The notes beneath the pieces are model-generated. The model saw nothing but the letters and a program-made list of their open reading frames with translations. It was not told the DNA's origin and ran no database searches. Below are positions 1 through 5,889 of a stretch of DNA of 6,225 nucleotides, in pieces. Each line of letters starts with the position of its first letter. Position 1 is the first letter of the stretch. The DNA comes from Thiobacillus sp. Lineage in GTDB: Bacteria > Pseudomonadota > Gammaproteobacteria > Burkholderiales > Thiobacillaceae. The translations under genes and the position numbers were made by a program. The stretch is taken from NCBI GenBank assembly GCA_011391285.1, contig JAABQU010000031.1, positions 1-6,225 on the forward strand, read 5' to 3'.

Positions 1-599
1 AATGGCTGTCGATGGATGCGGCGGTGAAGCACTGCAGCACCGGCATTGGCATCTGGGAATGGGCCGGCAGCGACGGCGGCGGCGAACCGGACGTGGTGAT
101 GGCCTGCTGTGGCGACGTGCCGACGCTGGAAACCCTGGCCGCGGTCGATCTGCTGCGCCAGCTCGCCCCAGAATTGAAGGTGCGCGTGATCAACGTGGTC
201 GACCTGATGACCCTGCAGCCGAAGGAGGAGCACCCGCACGGCCTGCCGGACCCTGACTTCGACGCGCTGTTCACCACCGACAAGCCGGTCATCTTTGCCT
301 ATCACGGCTATCCCTGGCTGATCCACCGCCTCGCCTATCGCCGCACCAACCACGTCAACCTGCACGTGCGCGGCTACAAGGAAGAAGGCACCACCACCAC
401 CCCGTTCGACATGGTGGTGCTGAACGACCTCGACCGCTTCCACCTGGTGATGGATGTGATGCACCGGGTGCCCAAAATGCATGACCGCGCCGCCCACATC
501 AAGCAGGCCATGCGCGACCGCCTGATCGAGCACAAGCAGTACATCGAGCGCCACGGCGAAGACATGCCGGCCATCCGCGACTGGAAATGGCCGTATTGA
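1..599 (+). CDS. xfp: Phosphoketolase, C-terminal part (5' end outside window)
   Basis: This is the last ~199 codons of a xylulose-5-phosphate/fructose-6-phosphate phosphoketolase. The enzyme is thiamine-diphosphate dependent and cytosolic. It splits the sugar phosphate with inorganic phosphate to give acetyl phosphate plus glyceraldehyde-3-phosphate or erythrose-4-phosphate. The frame is open from base 3 and ends with TGA at 597-599. Recognisable family blocks, in order, are [112 protein letters not shown] and the terminal [13 protein letters not shown]. These form the XFP C-terminal domain, which resembles the transketolase C-terminal domain. The ThDP-binding N-terminal and middle domains lie upstream, so catalytic residues there cannot be checked. 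The stop overlaps the acetate kinase start by 13 nt, which agrees with the product being used by the next enzyme. Confidence 0.96.
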   Translation, partial: WLSMDAAVKHCSTGIGIWEWAGSDGGGEPDVVMACCGDVPTLETLAAVDLLRQLAPELKVRVINVVDLMTLQPKEEHPHGLPDPDFDALFTTDKPVIFAYHGYPWLIHRLAYRRTNHVNLHVRGYKEEGTTTTPFDMVVLNDLDRFHLVMDVMHRVPKMHDRAAHIKQAMRDRLIEHKQYIERHGEDMPAIRDWKWPY

Positions 600-1681
600 A
601 GCCCATCCTCGTCGTCAACAGCGGCTCGTCCTCGCTCAAGGCCAGCCTGTTCCGCGCCGACGGCAGCCGGCGGGATTTCCGCTTCGGGCAAATCGGCCAG
701 GGTCCGCTGTCCGACCATCGCGCCGCCTTCGCTGCACTGCTGCATGAGCTCGGCACCGAGACGCCGGCGGCGGTGGGCCACCGCCTGGTCCATGGTGGCG
801 ACGTCACTGAAGCCGCGCGCGCAATCGACGACGCAGAGCGGGCGCGCCTGCAGTCCCTCGTGCCGCTGGCGCCGCTGCATCTTCCGGGTAACCTGCTGGG
901 CGTGGACGTGTGCCGCGAACGCTTCGCCGTGCCGCACTTCGCCTGCTTCGACACCGCGTTCCACTCCACCCTGCCAGAGATCGCCCGGCGGCTACCGATT
1001 CCGCGCGCACTCGGCCTGCGCCGCTTCGGCTTTCACGGCATCAGCTATGCGCATGTCGCGCGCCAGTTGCCGGGCCTGCTCGGCAAGGCGGCCCATGGCC
1101 GGGTGGTGGTGGCCCATCTCGGCAACGGCGCCAGCCTGTGCCTGCTGGACAATCTCAGGTCGGTGGACACCAGCATGGGCTACACCCCGGCGGGCGGCAT
1201 CCCGATGGGCACGCGCAGCGGCGACCTCGACCCCGGCGTTATGCTGGAACTGGGCCGGCATCGCAGCCATGACGAGCTAGCGGATCTGGTCTATCACCGC
1301 ATGGGCCTGCTCGCCCTGTCGGATGGCGAAAGCAGCGACATGGCGGCCCTGCTGGCAAGTCCCACCGCCGCCGCGCGCTTCGCCGTGGATTATTTCTGCC
1401 ACCAGATCAGCGGTGCCATCGGCGCGTTCGCCGCGCGGGCGGGCGGCATCGACGCGCTGGTGTTCACTGGCGGCATCGGCGAACACGCCGACACGGTTCG
1501 CGCCCAGGTCTGCGCGCCGCTGACCTTCATGGGACTCCAGCTCGACCCCGATGCCAACCGACGCCACGACACCCGGATAAGCGTCCACACATCGAAGCCG
1601 GTGCTGCGCATCCCGGCGGACGAGGAAAGCATGATCCGCGACCTGGTCATGGGCCAGTTGAACGTCGATCCGGCAAATTGA
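587..1681 (+). CDS. ackA: Acetate kinase (short form, 364 aa)
   Basis: Acetate kinase transfers the phosphate of acetyl phosphate to ADP, giving acetate and ATP, and completes the phosphoketolase route begun by the preceding gene. Residue numbers below are for the 364-aa product. ASKHA-fold signatures are NSGSSSLK (11-18), GHRLVHGG (64-71), FDTAFH (121-126), [10 protein letters not shown] (145-154), HLGNGAS (177-183), [11 protein letters not shown] (207-217), FTGGIGEH (293-300) and IPADEE (342-347). By analogy with the Methanosarcina thermophila enzyme, N11, R66, D122, H150, H177, R210 and E346/E347 should be the substrate-binding and catalytic set; all are present. Usual length is about 400 aa. 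The shortfall is mostly between the phosphate-binding strand (K18) and GHR (64), where E. coli AckA has a longer segment. The ATG lies inside xfp with no clear Shine-Dalgarno, so translation is probably coupled to xfp. The start is supported because NSGSSSLK follows ten residues later, as is usual. Confidence 0.96.
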   Translation: MAVLKPILVVNSGSSSLKASLFRADGSRRDFRFGQIGQGPLSDHRAAFAALLHELGTETPAAVGHRLVHGGDVTEAARAIDDAERARLQSLVPLAPLHLPGNLLGVDVCRERFAVPHFACFDTAFHSTLPEIARRLPIPRALGLRRFGFHGISYAHVARQLPGLLGKAAHGRVVVAHLGNGASLCLLDNLRSVDTSMGYTPAGGIPMGTRSGDLDPGVMLELGRHRSHDELADLVYHRMGLLALSDGESSDMAALLASPTAAARFAVDYFCHQISGAIGAFAARAGGIDALVFTGGIGEHADTVRAQVCAPLTFMGLQLDPDANRRHDTRISVHTSKPVLRIPADEESMIRDLVMGQLNVDPAN

Positions 1682-1727
1682 CGCGGGCCTGTTCGCGCCG
1701 GGCCGCGTCGGTCAACGCCTTTTTGTC

Positions 1728-1791
1728 CACGAAGGACGCGAAGCAGCGCCCTTCACCCGGGGTTGCTTCGCGATCGTTCGCGTCCTTCGCG
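1728..1791. repeat. Imperfect palindromic intergenic repeat after ackA
   Basis: The left arm at 1730-1745 (CGAAGGACGCGAAGCA) is complementary to the right arm at 1764-1789, except that the right arm carries ten extra bases (1773-1782, ATCGTTCGCG). Without them the arms would be a perfect 16-bp match. As it stands, 13 bp pair perfectly (1730-1742 with 1777-1789), or 9 bp pair with the inner part (1737-1745 with 1764-1772). The loop is about 18 nt. GCGAAGGACGCGAAG-type sequences are, from memory, common in intergenic DNA of proteobacteria, so this is probably one copy of a dispersed repeat. A hairpin here could protect the xfp-ackA mRNA end or slow transcription into nfeD. It has no T-tract, so I do not call it an intrinsic terminator. 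The rest of the 1682-1852 gap shows no gene and no confident promoter. Confidence 0.6.
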
Positions 1792-1852
1792 GATTAGCCT
1801 TTTCAAACCCCGCCCCCGGAGCAGGCCTTGTTTTTCGGTCTAAAGTGAAGCC

Positions 1853-3229
1853 ATGGTCAATCCGCTTCGCTTCCTGTCACGTCTTGCCCTGTTTGCCTGC
1901 CTGACGCTGCTGCTGGCCGCACCCGCCAGCGCAGCGATGGTGCGGGTATTGACGGTGGAGGGGGCGATCAGCCCGGCCAGCGCGGACTACCTGTTGCGCG
2001 GCATCACCAAGGCGGCCGAGGACCGGGCGCATCTGATCGTGATCGAGATGGACACGCCGGGCGGACTCGACACCGCGATGCGCGACATCATCAAGGCCAT
2101 CCTCGCTTCCCCGGTACCGGTCGCCACCTATGTCTCGCCCCAGGGGGCGCGCGCCGCCAGCGCCGGCACCTACATCCTGTATGCCAGCCACATCGCGGCG
2201 ATGGCACCGGCCACCAACCTGGGCGCGGCGACACCGGTCGAACTGGCGCCGAGTGGGCAGCCCGGCACGCCCGAGAAACCCGCCGACCCCGGCAAGCCCG
2301 ATGCCCGGAAACCTGCCGAGCCCACAGCCGGGGATCCCAAGATGCGCAAGGCGGTGCACGATGCGGCAGCCTATATCCGGGGACTGGCCGAACTGCGCGG
2401 CCGCAATGTCGAATGGGCCGAGCGGGCGGTGCGCGAGGCGGTGAGCCTGCCGGCTGACGAGGCGCTCAAATTGAACGTGGTCGACCTGGTCGCGACCGAC
2501 CTCGACGATCTGCTGAAGCAGGTCAACGGCCGCGCCATCAGGATGGACGGCCAGACACTCACCCTCGACACCGCGAACGCCGCCATCGAGCACGTCAAGC
2601 CGGACTGGCGCAGCCGCCTGCTGGCGGTAATCGGCGACCCCGGCATCGCCTACATCCTGATGCTGCTCGGCATCTACGGGCTGATCTACGAGTTTTCCAA
2701 TCCCGGCATGCTGTTCCCCGGCGTGGTCGGCGGCATCTGCCTGCTGCTCGGGCTGTTCGCGCTGCAGGTCATGCCGATCAGCTATGCCGGGCTGGCGCTG
2801 ATGCTGCTGGGCATCGTGCTGATGATTTCGGAGGCGTTCGTCCCCAGCTTCGGCGCGCTTGGGCTGGGCGGCATCATCGCCTTCGTCATCGGCTCGGTGA
2901 TGCTGATCGACACCGACGTCCCCGGCTACGGCATCCCCTGGGTGCTGATCGTGCCGTTCGCGGTGGCGAGCGCATTGTTCAGCTTCTTCGTCGCCGGCAT
3001 GGCGATCAAGGCGCGGGCGCGGCCGGTGGTGACCGGCGCCGAGGAAATGATCGGCGCGGCCGGCGAGATCCTGGAAGACCTGGAACACGAAGGCTGGGCG
3101 CGCGTCCACAGCGAGCAGTGGCGGGTGCGCAGCGACGCGCCATTGAAACGCGGCAGCGCGATCCGGGTACGGGCGCGGCATGACCTGGTACTCGATGTGG
3201 AACCGGAAAAGGAGAACGACCATGTTTGA
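1853..3229 (+). CDS. NfeD-family membrane-bound serine protease (ClpP-class)
   Basis: This 458-aa protein matches the long NfeD class (NfeD1b, like archaeal PH1510), a membrane protease that cleaves the C-terminal part of its partner stomatin/slipin. Residues 1-27 are a signal peptide with probable cleavage after APASA. Residues 29-130 are a ClpP/SppA-like crotonase fold with DTPGG (67-71) and the nucleophile motif AASAG, Ser103 being the likely catalytic serine. Residues ~131-161 are a Pro/Ala/Lys-rich linker. Residues 162-215 contain [21 protein letters not shown]; Lys166 is the best candidate for the general base of a Ser-Lys dyad. Five hydrophobic segments follow at about 264-281, 286-305, 308-328, 336-353 and 361-382. 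Residues ~392-450 form the soluble NfeD OB-fold domain. The start is fixed by the signal peptide, although the ribosome-binding site (GTGAAG region) is poor. The 3' end overlaps the slipin start by 8 nt. The Lys assignment is inferred from family pattern, not from structure. Confidence 0.93.
   Translation: MVNPLRFLSRLALFACLTLLLAAPASAAMVRVLTVEGAISPASADYLLRGITKAAEDRAHLIVIEMDTPGGLDTAMRDIIKAILASPVPVATYVSPQGARAASAGTYILYASHIAAMAPATNLGAATPVELAPSGQPGTPEKPADPGKPDARKPAEPTAGDPKMRKAVHDAAAYIRGLAELRGRNVEWAERAVREAVSLPADEALKLNVVDLVATDLDDLLKQVNGRAIRMDGQTLTLDTANAAIEHVKPDWRSRLLAVIGDPGIAYILMLLGIYGLIYEFSNPGMLFPGVVGGICLLLGLFALQVMPISYAGLALMLLGIVLMISEAFVPSFGALGLGGIIAFVIGSVMLIDTDVPGYGIPWVLIVPFAVASALFSFFVAGMAIKARARPVVTGAEEMIGAAGEILEDLEHEGWARVHSEQWRVRSDAPLKRGSAIRVRARHDLVLDVEPEKENDHV
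3207..3213 (+). promoter_or_regulatory. Ribosome binding site deciding the slipin start
   Basis: AAAGGAG lies 8 nt before the ATG at 3222, inside the end of nfeD. An in-frame ATG at 3180 would add 14 residues ([14 protein letters not shown]), which are polar, unlike the slipin N-terminus, and lack a comparable site. The 3222 start gives the typical short hydrophobic N-terminus and creates a stop-start overlap with nfeD, which implies coupled translation. Confidence 0.8.
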
Positions 3230-3980
3230 ATTCGGCGGATTGACCATCGTATTTCTGATCGTTGCGCTGCTGGCCGCCAGCCTGCGCATCCTGCGCGAAT
3301 ACGAGCGCGGCGTGGTGTTCATGCTCGGGCGCTTCTGGAAGGTGAAGGGGCCGGGGCTGGTGATCATCATTCCCGGCATCCAGCAGATGGTGCGGGTGGA
3401 CCTGCGCACCGTGGTGTTCGACGTGCCGAGCCAGGACGTGATCTCGCGCGACAACGTGTCGGTGAAGGTCAACGCCGTGGTGTACTTCCGCGTCATCGAC
3501 CCGGCCAAATCCATCCTGCAGGTGGAAAACTACATGAACGCCACCAGCCAGCTGGCGCAGACCACGCTGCGCGCGGTGCTGGGCAAGCACGAACTCGACG
3601 AGATGCTGGCCGAGCGTGAACGCCTCAACCAGGACATCCAGCAATTGCTCGACGCGCAGACCGATGCCTGGGGCATCAAGGTCTCCAACGTCGAGATCAA
3701 GCATGTCGACATCGACGAGTCGATGGTGCGCGCCATCGCCAAGCAGGCCGAGGCCGAGCGTGAACGGCGCGCCAAGGTGATCCATGCCGAAGGCGAACTG
3801 CAGGCTTCGGAAAAGCTGCTGGCGGCCGCCGAAATCCTCGCCGCCAAGCCCCAGGCCATGCAGCTGCGCTATCTGCAGACGCTCGCCAATATCGCCGGCG
3901 ACAGGACCAACACCATCGTTTTCCCGCTGCCGGGCGATCTGATGAACCTGATGGTGCGCGACAGGAAACCGGGCGAATAA
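3222..3980 (+). CDS. Slipin (stomatin-like SPFH-domain membrane protein)
   Basis: This 252-aa SPFH/Band 7 protein is of the prokaryotic stomatin type. Residues ~5-23 form a membrane hairpin or helix ([18 protein letters not shown]). Residues ~25-185 are the SPFH domain, with [13 protein letters not shown] (26-38), [12 protein letters not shown] (42-53), [19 protein letters not shown] (57-75) and [14 protein letters not shown] (81-94). Residues ~165-210 are a charged Ala/Glu-rich coiled coil ([20 protein letters not shown]) used for oligomerisation. The tail has the conserved [12 protein letters not shown] (230-241), the hydrophobic region that the NfeD partner cleaves in archaeal homologues. 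Slipins form large membrane rings or scaffolds. Their bacterial role is not settled, but linkage to NfeD is a well-known conserved pairing. Length fits the family (~250-260 aa). It could also be described as QmcA-like, but QmcA is longer. Confidence 0.94.
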   Translation: MFEFGGLTIVFLIVALLAASLRILREYERGVVFMLGRFWKVKGPGLVIIIPGIQQMVRVDLRTVVFDVPSQDVISRDNVSVKVNAVVYFRVIDPAKSILQVENYMNATSQLAQTTLRAVLGKHELDEMLAERERLNQDIQQLLDAQTDAWGIKVSNVEIKHVDIDESMVRAIAKQAEAERERRAKVIHAEGELQASEKLLAAAEILAAKPQAMQLRYLQTLANIAGDRTNTIVFPLPGDLMNLMVRDRKPGE

Positions 3981-4007
3981 GGGCCGCCCGACCCAAAAAC
4001 CCCAGTT

Positions 4008-4023
4008 CCCGCAAGGTTGTGGG
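4008..4023 (+). other. Small hairpin 28 nt after the slipin stop
   Basis: CCCGCA (4008-4013) pairs with TGTGGG (4018-4023), including one G-U pair, around an AGGT tetraloop. No T-tract follows, so it is at most a weak end signal for the nfeD-slipin transcript. It may be chance in GC-rich DNA. Confidence 0.25.
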
Positions 4024-4061
4024 TAGCAAGCCGCGCCGCATCACGGTATGCTCAAGCCCAA

Positions 4062-4079
4062 TCCCGAATGCATTCGGGA
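4062..4079. promoter_or_regulatory. Perfect 18-bp palindrome upstream of yccA, candidate operator
   Basis: TCCCGAATGCATTCGGGA is identical to its own reverse complement over 18 bp and lies 65 nt before the yccA ATG, in a 163-nt gap with no gene. A palindrome with no spacer suits a dimeric repressor site better than an RNA hairpin, because the middle would have no loop. A weak -10-like TATGCT sits at 4047-4052, just upstream, without a good -35 element. If that promoter is real, the palindrome would overlap the transcription start. I cannot name a regulator. It is not the NsrR pattern, which separates two ATGCATTT-like halves. Confidence 0.4.
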
Positions 4080-4131
4080 ACCTGTGCCGTGCGAATCCAC
4101 TCTGTACTGGCACACTGTTCTGCAATTCATT

Positions 4132-4140
4132 AGAGGAGGT
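4132..4140 (+). promoter_or_regulatory. Strong ribosome binding site of yccA
   Basis: AGAGGAGGT is a near-perfect match to the anti-Shine-Dalgarno, with only 3 nt between its last base and the ATG at 4144, a slightly tight spacing. It selects 4144 over the in-frame ATG at 4048. That upstream start would add 32 residues unlike any BI-1 family N-terminus and would read through the palindrome. Confidence 0.85.
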
Positions 4141-4143
4141 CAG

Positions 4144-4809
4144 ATGAACCCGCAAGTTACCACCCTTGGCCGCAGTCAGTCGGCCGCGATGTCGACCAAC
4201 AAGGTCGTCAAGAACACTTACATGCTGCTGTCGATGACGCTGGCGTTTTCAGCACTCACCGCCGGCCTGTCGATGGCCATGAACCTGCCGCACCCCGGCA
4301 TGATCATCACCCTGGTCGGCTACTTCGGCCTGCTGTTCCTCACCACCAAGTTCCGCGACAGCGGTCTCGGCATCGCCTTCGTGTTCGCCCTGACCGGCTT
4401 CATGGGCTACACGCTCGGGCCGATCCTCAACGCCTACCTGGCGCTGCCCAACGGCTCGCAGGTGGTGATGATGGCGATGGGCGGCACCGCTGCGATCTTC
4501 CTCGCCCTTTCGGCCTACGTGATGACCACCCGCAAGGATTTCAGCTTCATGGGCGGCTTCCTCATGGTCGGCATCCTGGTCGGCTTCCTCGCAGGTCTCG
4601 GCGCCATCTTCTTCGAGATGCCCGGCCTGTCGCTGGCAGTGTCCGCGATGTTCGTGCTCTTGATGTCCGGCCTCATCCTGTACGAGACCAGCAACATCAT
4701 CCACGGCGGCGAGACCAACTACATCATGGCGACCGTCACGCTGTTCGTGTCGATCTTCAACCTGTTCACCAGCCTGCTGCACCTGCTGGGTTTTGCCAGC
4801 AACGACTGA
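4144..4809 (+). CDS. yccA: YccA-type Bax inhibitor-1 family membrane protein
   Basis: The 221-aa product matches the bacterial YccA branch of the BI-1/TMBIM family (E. coli YccA is 219 aa). The N-terminus MNPQVTTLGRSQSA followed by TNKVVKNTYMLLSMTLAFSA is typical. Seven hydrophobic segments lie at about 25-46, 51-68, 75-97, 104-127, 135-156, 162-182 and 193-216. Conserved pieces include FMGYTLGPILNAYL (86-99), YVMTTRKDFSFMGGFL (125-140), YETSNIIHGGETNYI (180-194) and IFNLFTSLLHLLG (204-216). E. coli YccA sits in the inner membrane, is degraded by FtsH and modulates it. Relatives such as BsYetJ conduct calcium. One acidic site of the BsYetJ pH sensor appears as Glu181, and the other is not obvious here, as in other YccA-branch proteins. 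It has its own strong ribosome binding site and its own terminator, so it is probably a single-gene unit or the end of the slipin transcript. Confidence 0.94.
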   Translation: MNPQVTTLGRSQSAAMSTNKVVKNTYMLLSMTLAFSALTAGLSMAMNLPHPGMIITLVGYFGLLFLTTKFRDSGLGIAFVFALTGFMGYTLGPILNAYLALPNGSQVVMMAMGGTAAIFLALSAYVMTTRKDFSFMGGFLMVGILVGFLAGLGAIFFEMPGLSLAVSAMFVLLMSGLILYETSNIIHGGETNYIMATVTLFVSIFNLFTSLLHLLGFASND

Positions 4810-4831
4810 ACATTGATGGCAGCTTCAAACG

Positions 4832-4859
4832 AAACGGCGTCTTCCAGGACGCCGTTTTT
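4832..4859 (+). terminator. Rho-independent terminator after yccA
   Basis: AAACGGCGTC (4832-4841) pairs perfectly with GACGCCGTTT (4848-4857) around a 6-nt loop, and the T-run continues to 4859. It starts 23 nt after the yccA stop. This is a textbook intrinsic terminator. It separates yccA from yjjV. The A-tract on the left arm could give some function on the opposite strand, but no minus-strand gene ends here. Confidence 0.9.
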
Positions 4860-4898
4860 CATAGCGCTGCCAGCATTATTTATGGGTGTTGGCCAGCA

Positions 4899-4978
4899 CT
4901 GTGGGAGGGGCGCCCTCGCCCCGATTTGCGTACCGTCGCACCCTCCACAGCATCGGCCCGGGGGCGGGCCTCCCACAG
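4899..4978. repeat. REPIN: two inverted REP units between yccA and yjjV
   Basis: Unit 1 (4899-4925, plus) and unit 2 (4952-4978, minus) each have the head CTGTGGGAGG, then a 6-bp GC hairpin with a tetraloop, then CCGAT at the end. They match at 22 of 27 positions in inverted orientation, with a 26-nt spacer. The head GTGGGAG and the following hairpin fit the REP elements known from Pseudomonas and Xanthomonadales that are mobilised by RAYT (TnpA-REP, Y1 HUH) transposases. Unit 1's stem is GGGGCG/CGCCCC (4907-4912, 4917-4922). Unit 2's stem read on the minus strand is GGCCCG/CGGGCC (4955-4960 and 4965-4970 on plus). No RAYT gene is in the window, so the copy is non-autonomous. The surrounding gap (4810-5044) holds no gene. 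Confidence 0.8.
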
Positions 4979-5016
4979 CAGCATGCCCCTGTGGAAGGAA
5001 CTTCATCAGGGGGGCA
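4941..5016. repeat. Degenerate REP-like pieces around the REPIN
   Basis: A minus-strand head-like CTGTGGAGGG (4950 down to 4941) is followed by a small TGCG/CGCA hairpin (4927-4940) inside the REPIN spacer. A plus-strand head-like CTGTGGAAGG (4989-4998) differs from it at one of ten positions and continues into a CTTCA segment at 5001-5005. Bases 4984-4989 (TGCCCC) can also pair with 5011-5016 (GGGGCA), just before the alternative yjjV GTG start. These look like decayed REP units, but short matches in GC-rich DNA can be chance. Confidence 0.35.
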
Positions 5017-5044
5017 ATACGTGACTTCAACGACAAACAGTGAC

Positions 5045-5812
5045 ATGGCCTTTTTCATCGACACCCACTGCCATCTCGACGCGGCCGAATTCGATGCCGA
5101 CCGCGATGAGGTCTACGCAGCCGCGATCGCCGCCGGCGTCGATACCCTGGTGATTCCGGCCGTCAGCCGCGACGATTTCGCCGCGGTGGCCGCGACCTGC
5201 GCGCGCTACCCCGGCTGCCTCCCGGCATGGGGACTCCACCCGATGTACGTCGGCGTACACCGCCCCGAACACCTCACGGACCTGCGCGCGCAAATCGAGG
5301 CCCAGCGCCCGGTCGCCATCGGCGAAATCGGACTCGACCTTTTTGTCGATCTCGACTATCCGACCCAGGAGTATTTCTGCATTGCACAACTCAAGATCGC
5401 GCACGAGTTCGACCTGCCGGTGCTGCTGCACTGCCGCAAGGCCAACGATCTGCTGCTGAAACACCTGCGCAGGATCGGGGTGCGCGGCGGCATCGCCCAC
5501 GCCTTCAACGGCAGCCCGCAGCAGGCGGACGCGTTCATCAAGCTGGGATTCAAGCTGGGCTTCGGCGGCGCCTTCACCTGGCCGCGCGCCAGCAACCTGC
5601 GGCGCTTGGCAGCCGACCTGCCGCTGGAAGCCATCGTGCTGGAAACCGACAGCCCCGATATCCCGCCGGTGTGGATCGGCCGCGGCCGCAATGCACCGGG
5701 CGAACTGCCGCGCATCGCGGCCATGCTGGCGGAGTTGCGCGGCATCGATATCGACACGGTGGCGCAGGCCACCACGCGCAACGCACGCGAACTGTTCCGT
5801 CTGGAGGATTGA
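5045..5812 (+). CDS. yjjV: TatD/YjjV-family metal-dependent hydrolase
   Basis: The 255-aa product is a TatD-family TIM-barrel of the amidohydrolase superfamily, closest in layout to E. coli YjjV. Likely divalent-metal ligands are H8 and H10 (FIDTHCHLD), E94 (AIGEIGLDLF), H129 (VLLHCRKA), H152 (GIAHAFNGS) and D202 (LETDSPDIPP). GLHP (63-66) and FGGAFTWPRASNLRRLA (173-189) match the YjjV pattern. Family members act as DNases or on related phosphoester substrates; TatD has 3'-5' exonuclease activity, but the physiological substrate of YjjV is unsettled. Length matches YjjV (259 aa). I chose ATG 5045 because homologues begin just before FIDTHCH. A GTG at 5021 in the same frame adds eight residues (VTSTTNSD) and has a better G-rich site (5009-5014), so it remains possible. 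The gene stands alone, after the REPIN and facing a convergent gene. Confidence 0.93.
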   Translation: MAFFIDTHCHLDAAEFDADRDEVYAAAIAAGVDTLVIPAVSRDDFAAVAATCARYPGCLPAWGLHPMYVGVHRPEHLTDLRAQIEAQRPVAIGEIGLDLFVDLDYPTQEYFCIAQLKIAHEFDLPVLLHCRKANDLLLKHLRRIGVRGGIAHAFNGSPQQADAFIKLGFKLGFGGAFTWPRASNLRRLAADLPLEAIVLETDSPDIPPVWIGRGRNAPGELPRIAAMLAELRGIDIDTVAQATTRNARELFRLED

Positions 5813-5845
5813 CTCCGTCGCTCCGGCGGAAGCTGGAGCCCAGTC

Positions 5846-5889
5846 AAAACGTGGGTGATACCTCAGTCGGCGTAGCCGAAGTCACCCAC
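5846..5889 (-). terminator. Candidate terminator hairpin at the end of the minus-strand gene
   Basis: GTGGGTGA (5851-5858) pairs perfectly with TCACCCAC (5882-5889). Inside it TCGGC (5867-5871) pairs with GCCGA (5875-5879). Read on the minus strand, the outer stem is followed directly by GTTTTG (5850-5845). That is a short T-run, enough for a weak intrinsic terminator. The hairpin includes the last codons and stop of the minus-strand gene, which is unusual but seen where convergent genes are packed closely. On the plus strand no T-run follows. Confidence 0.4.

Noticed and set aside
1681..1724. Possible intrinsic terminator right after ackA
   Set aside because: ACGCGG (1681-1686) can pair with CCGCGT (1703-1708), but the T-run (1720-1724) starts 11 nt after the stem and the loop is large. 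It is too weak to call.
1877..3514. A 545-codon open frame on the minus strand across nfeD and slipin
   Set aside because: It is antisense to two clearly recognised genes. Its translation is rich in His, Asp, Arg and Gln, as expected from the complement of GC-rich codons, and has no recognisable domain.
3006..3785. A 259-codon minus-strand open frame over slipin
   Set aside because: His/Val/Asp-rich shadow of the slipin frame, with no family motif and no start signal.
4047..4052. A -10-like TATGCT upstream of yccA as a promoter
   Set aside because: No acceptable -35 hexamer lies at 16-18 nt, and the only TTG-containing candidate is 24 nt away, so I mention it only as context for the palindrome.
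4048..4143. N-terminal extension of yccA from an upstream ATG
   Set aside because: The 32 extra residues do not resemble BI-1 proteins, and the strong AGAGGAGGT site points to the ATG at 4144.
4886..5044. N-terminal extension of yjjV from a GTG at 4886
   Set aside because: It would translate through the REPIN, and TatD-family proteins begin just before FIDTHCH.
5821..5838. CTCCGG/CTGGAG hairpin after yjjV as its terminator
   Set aside because: The stem has only six pairs with one G-U, and no T-run follows on the plus strand.
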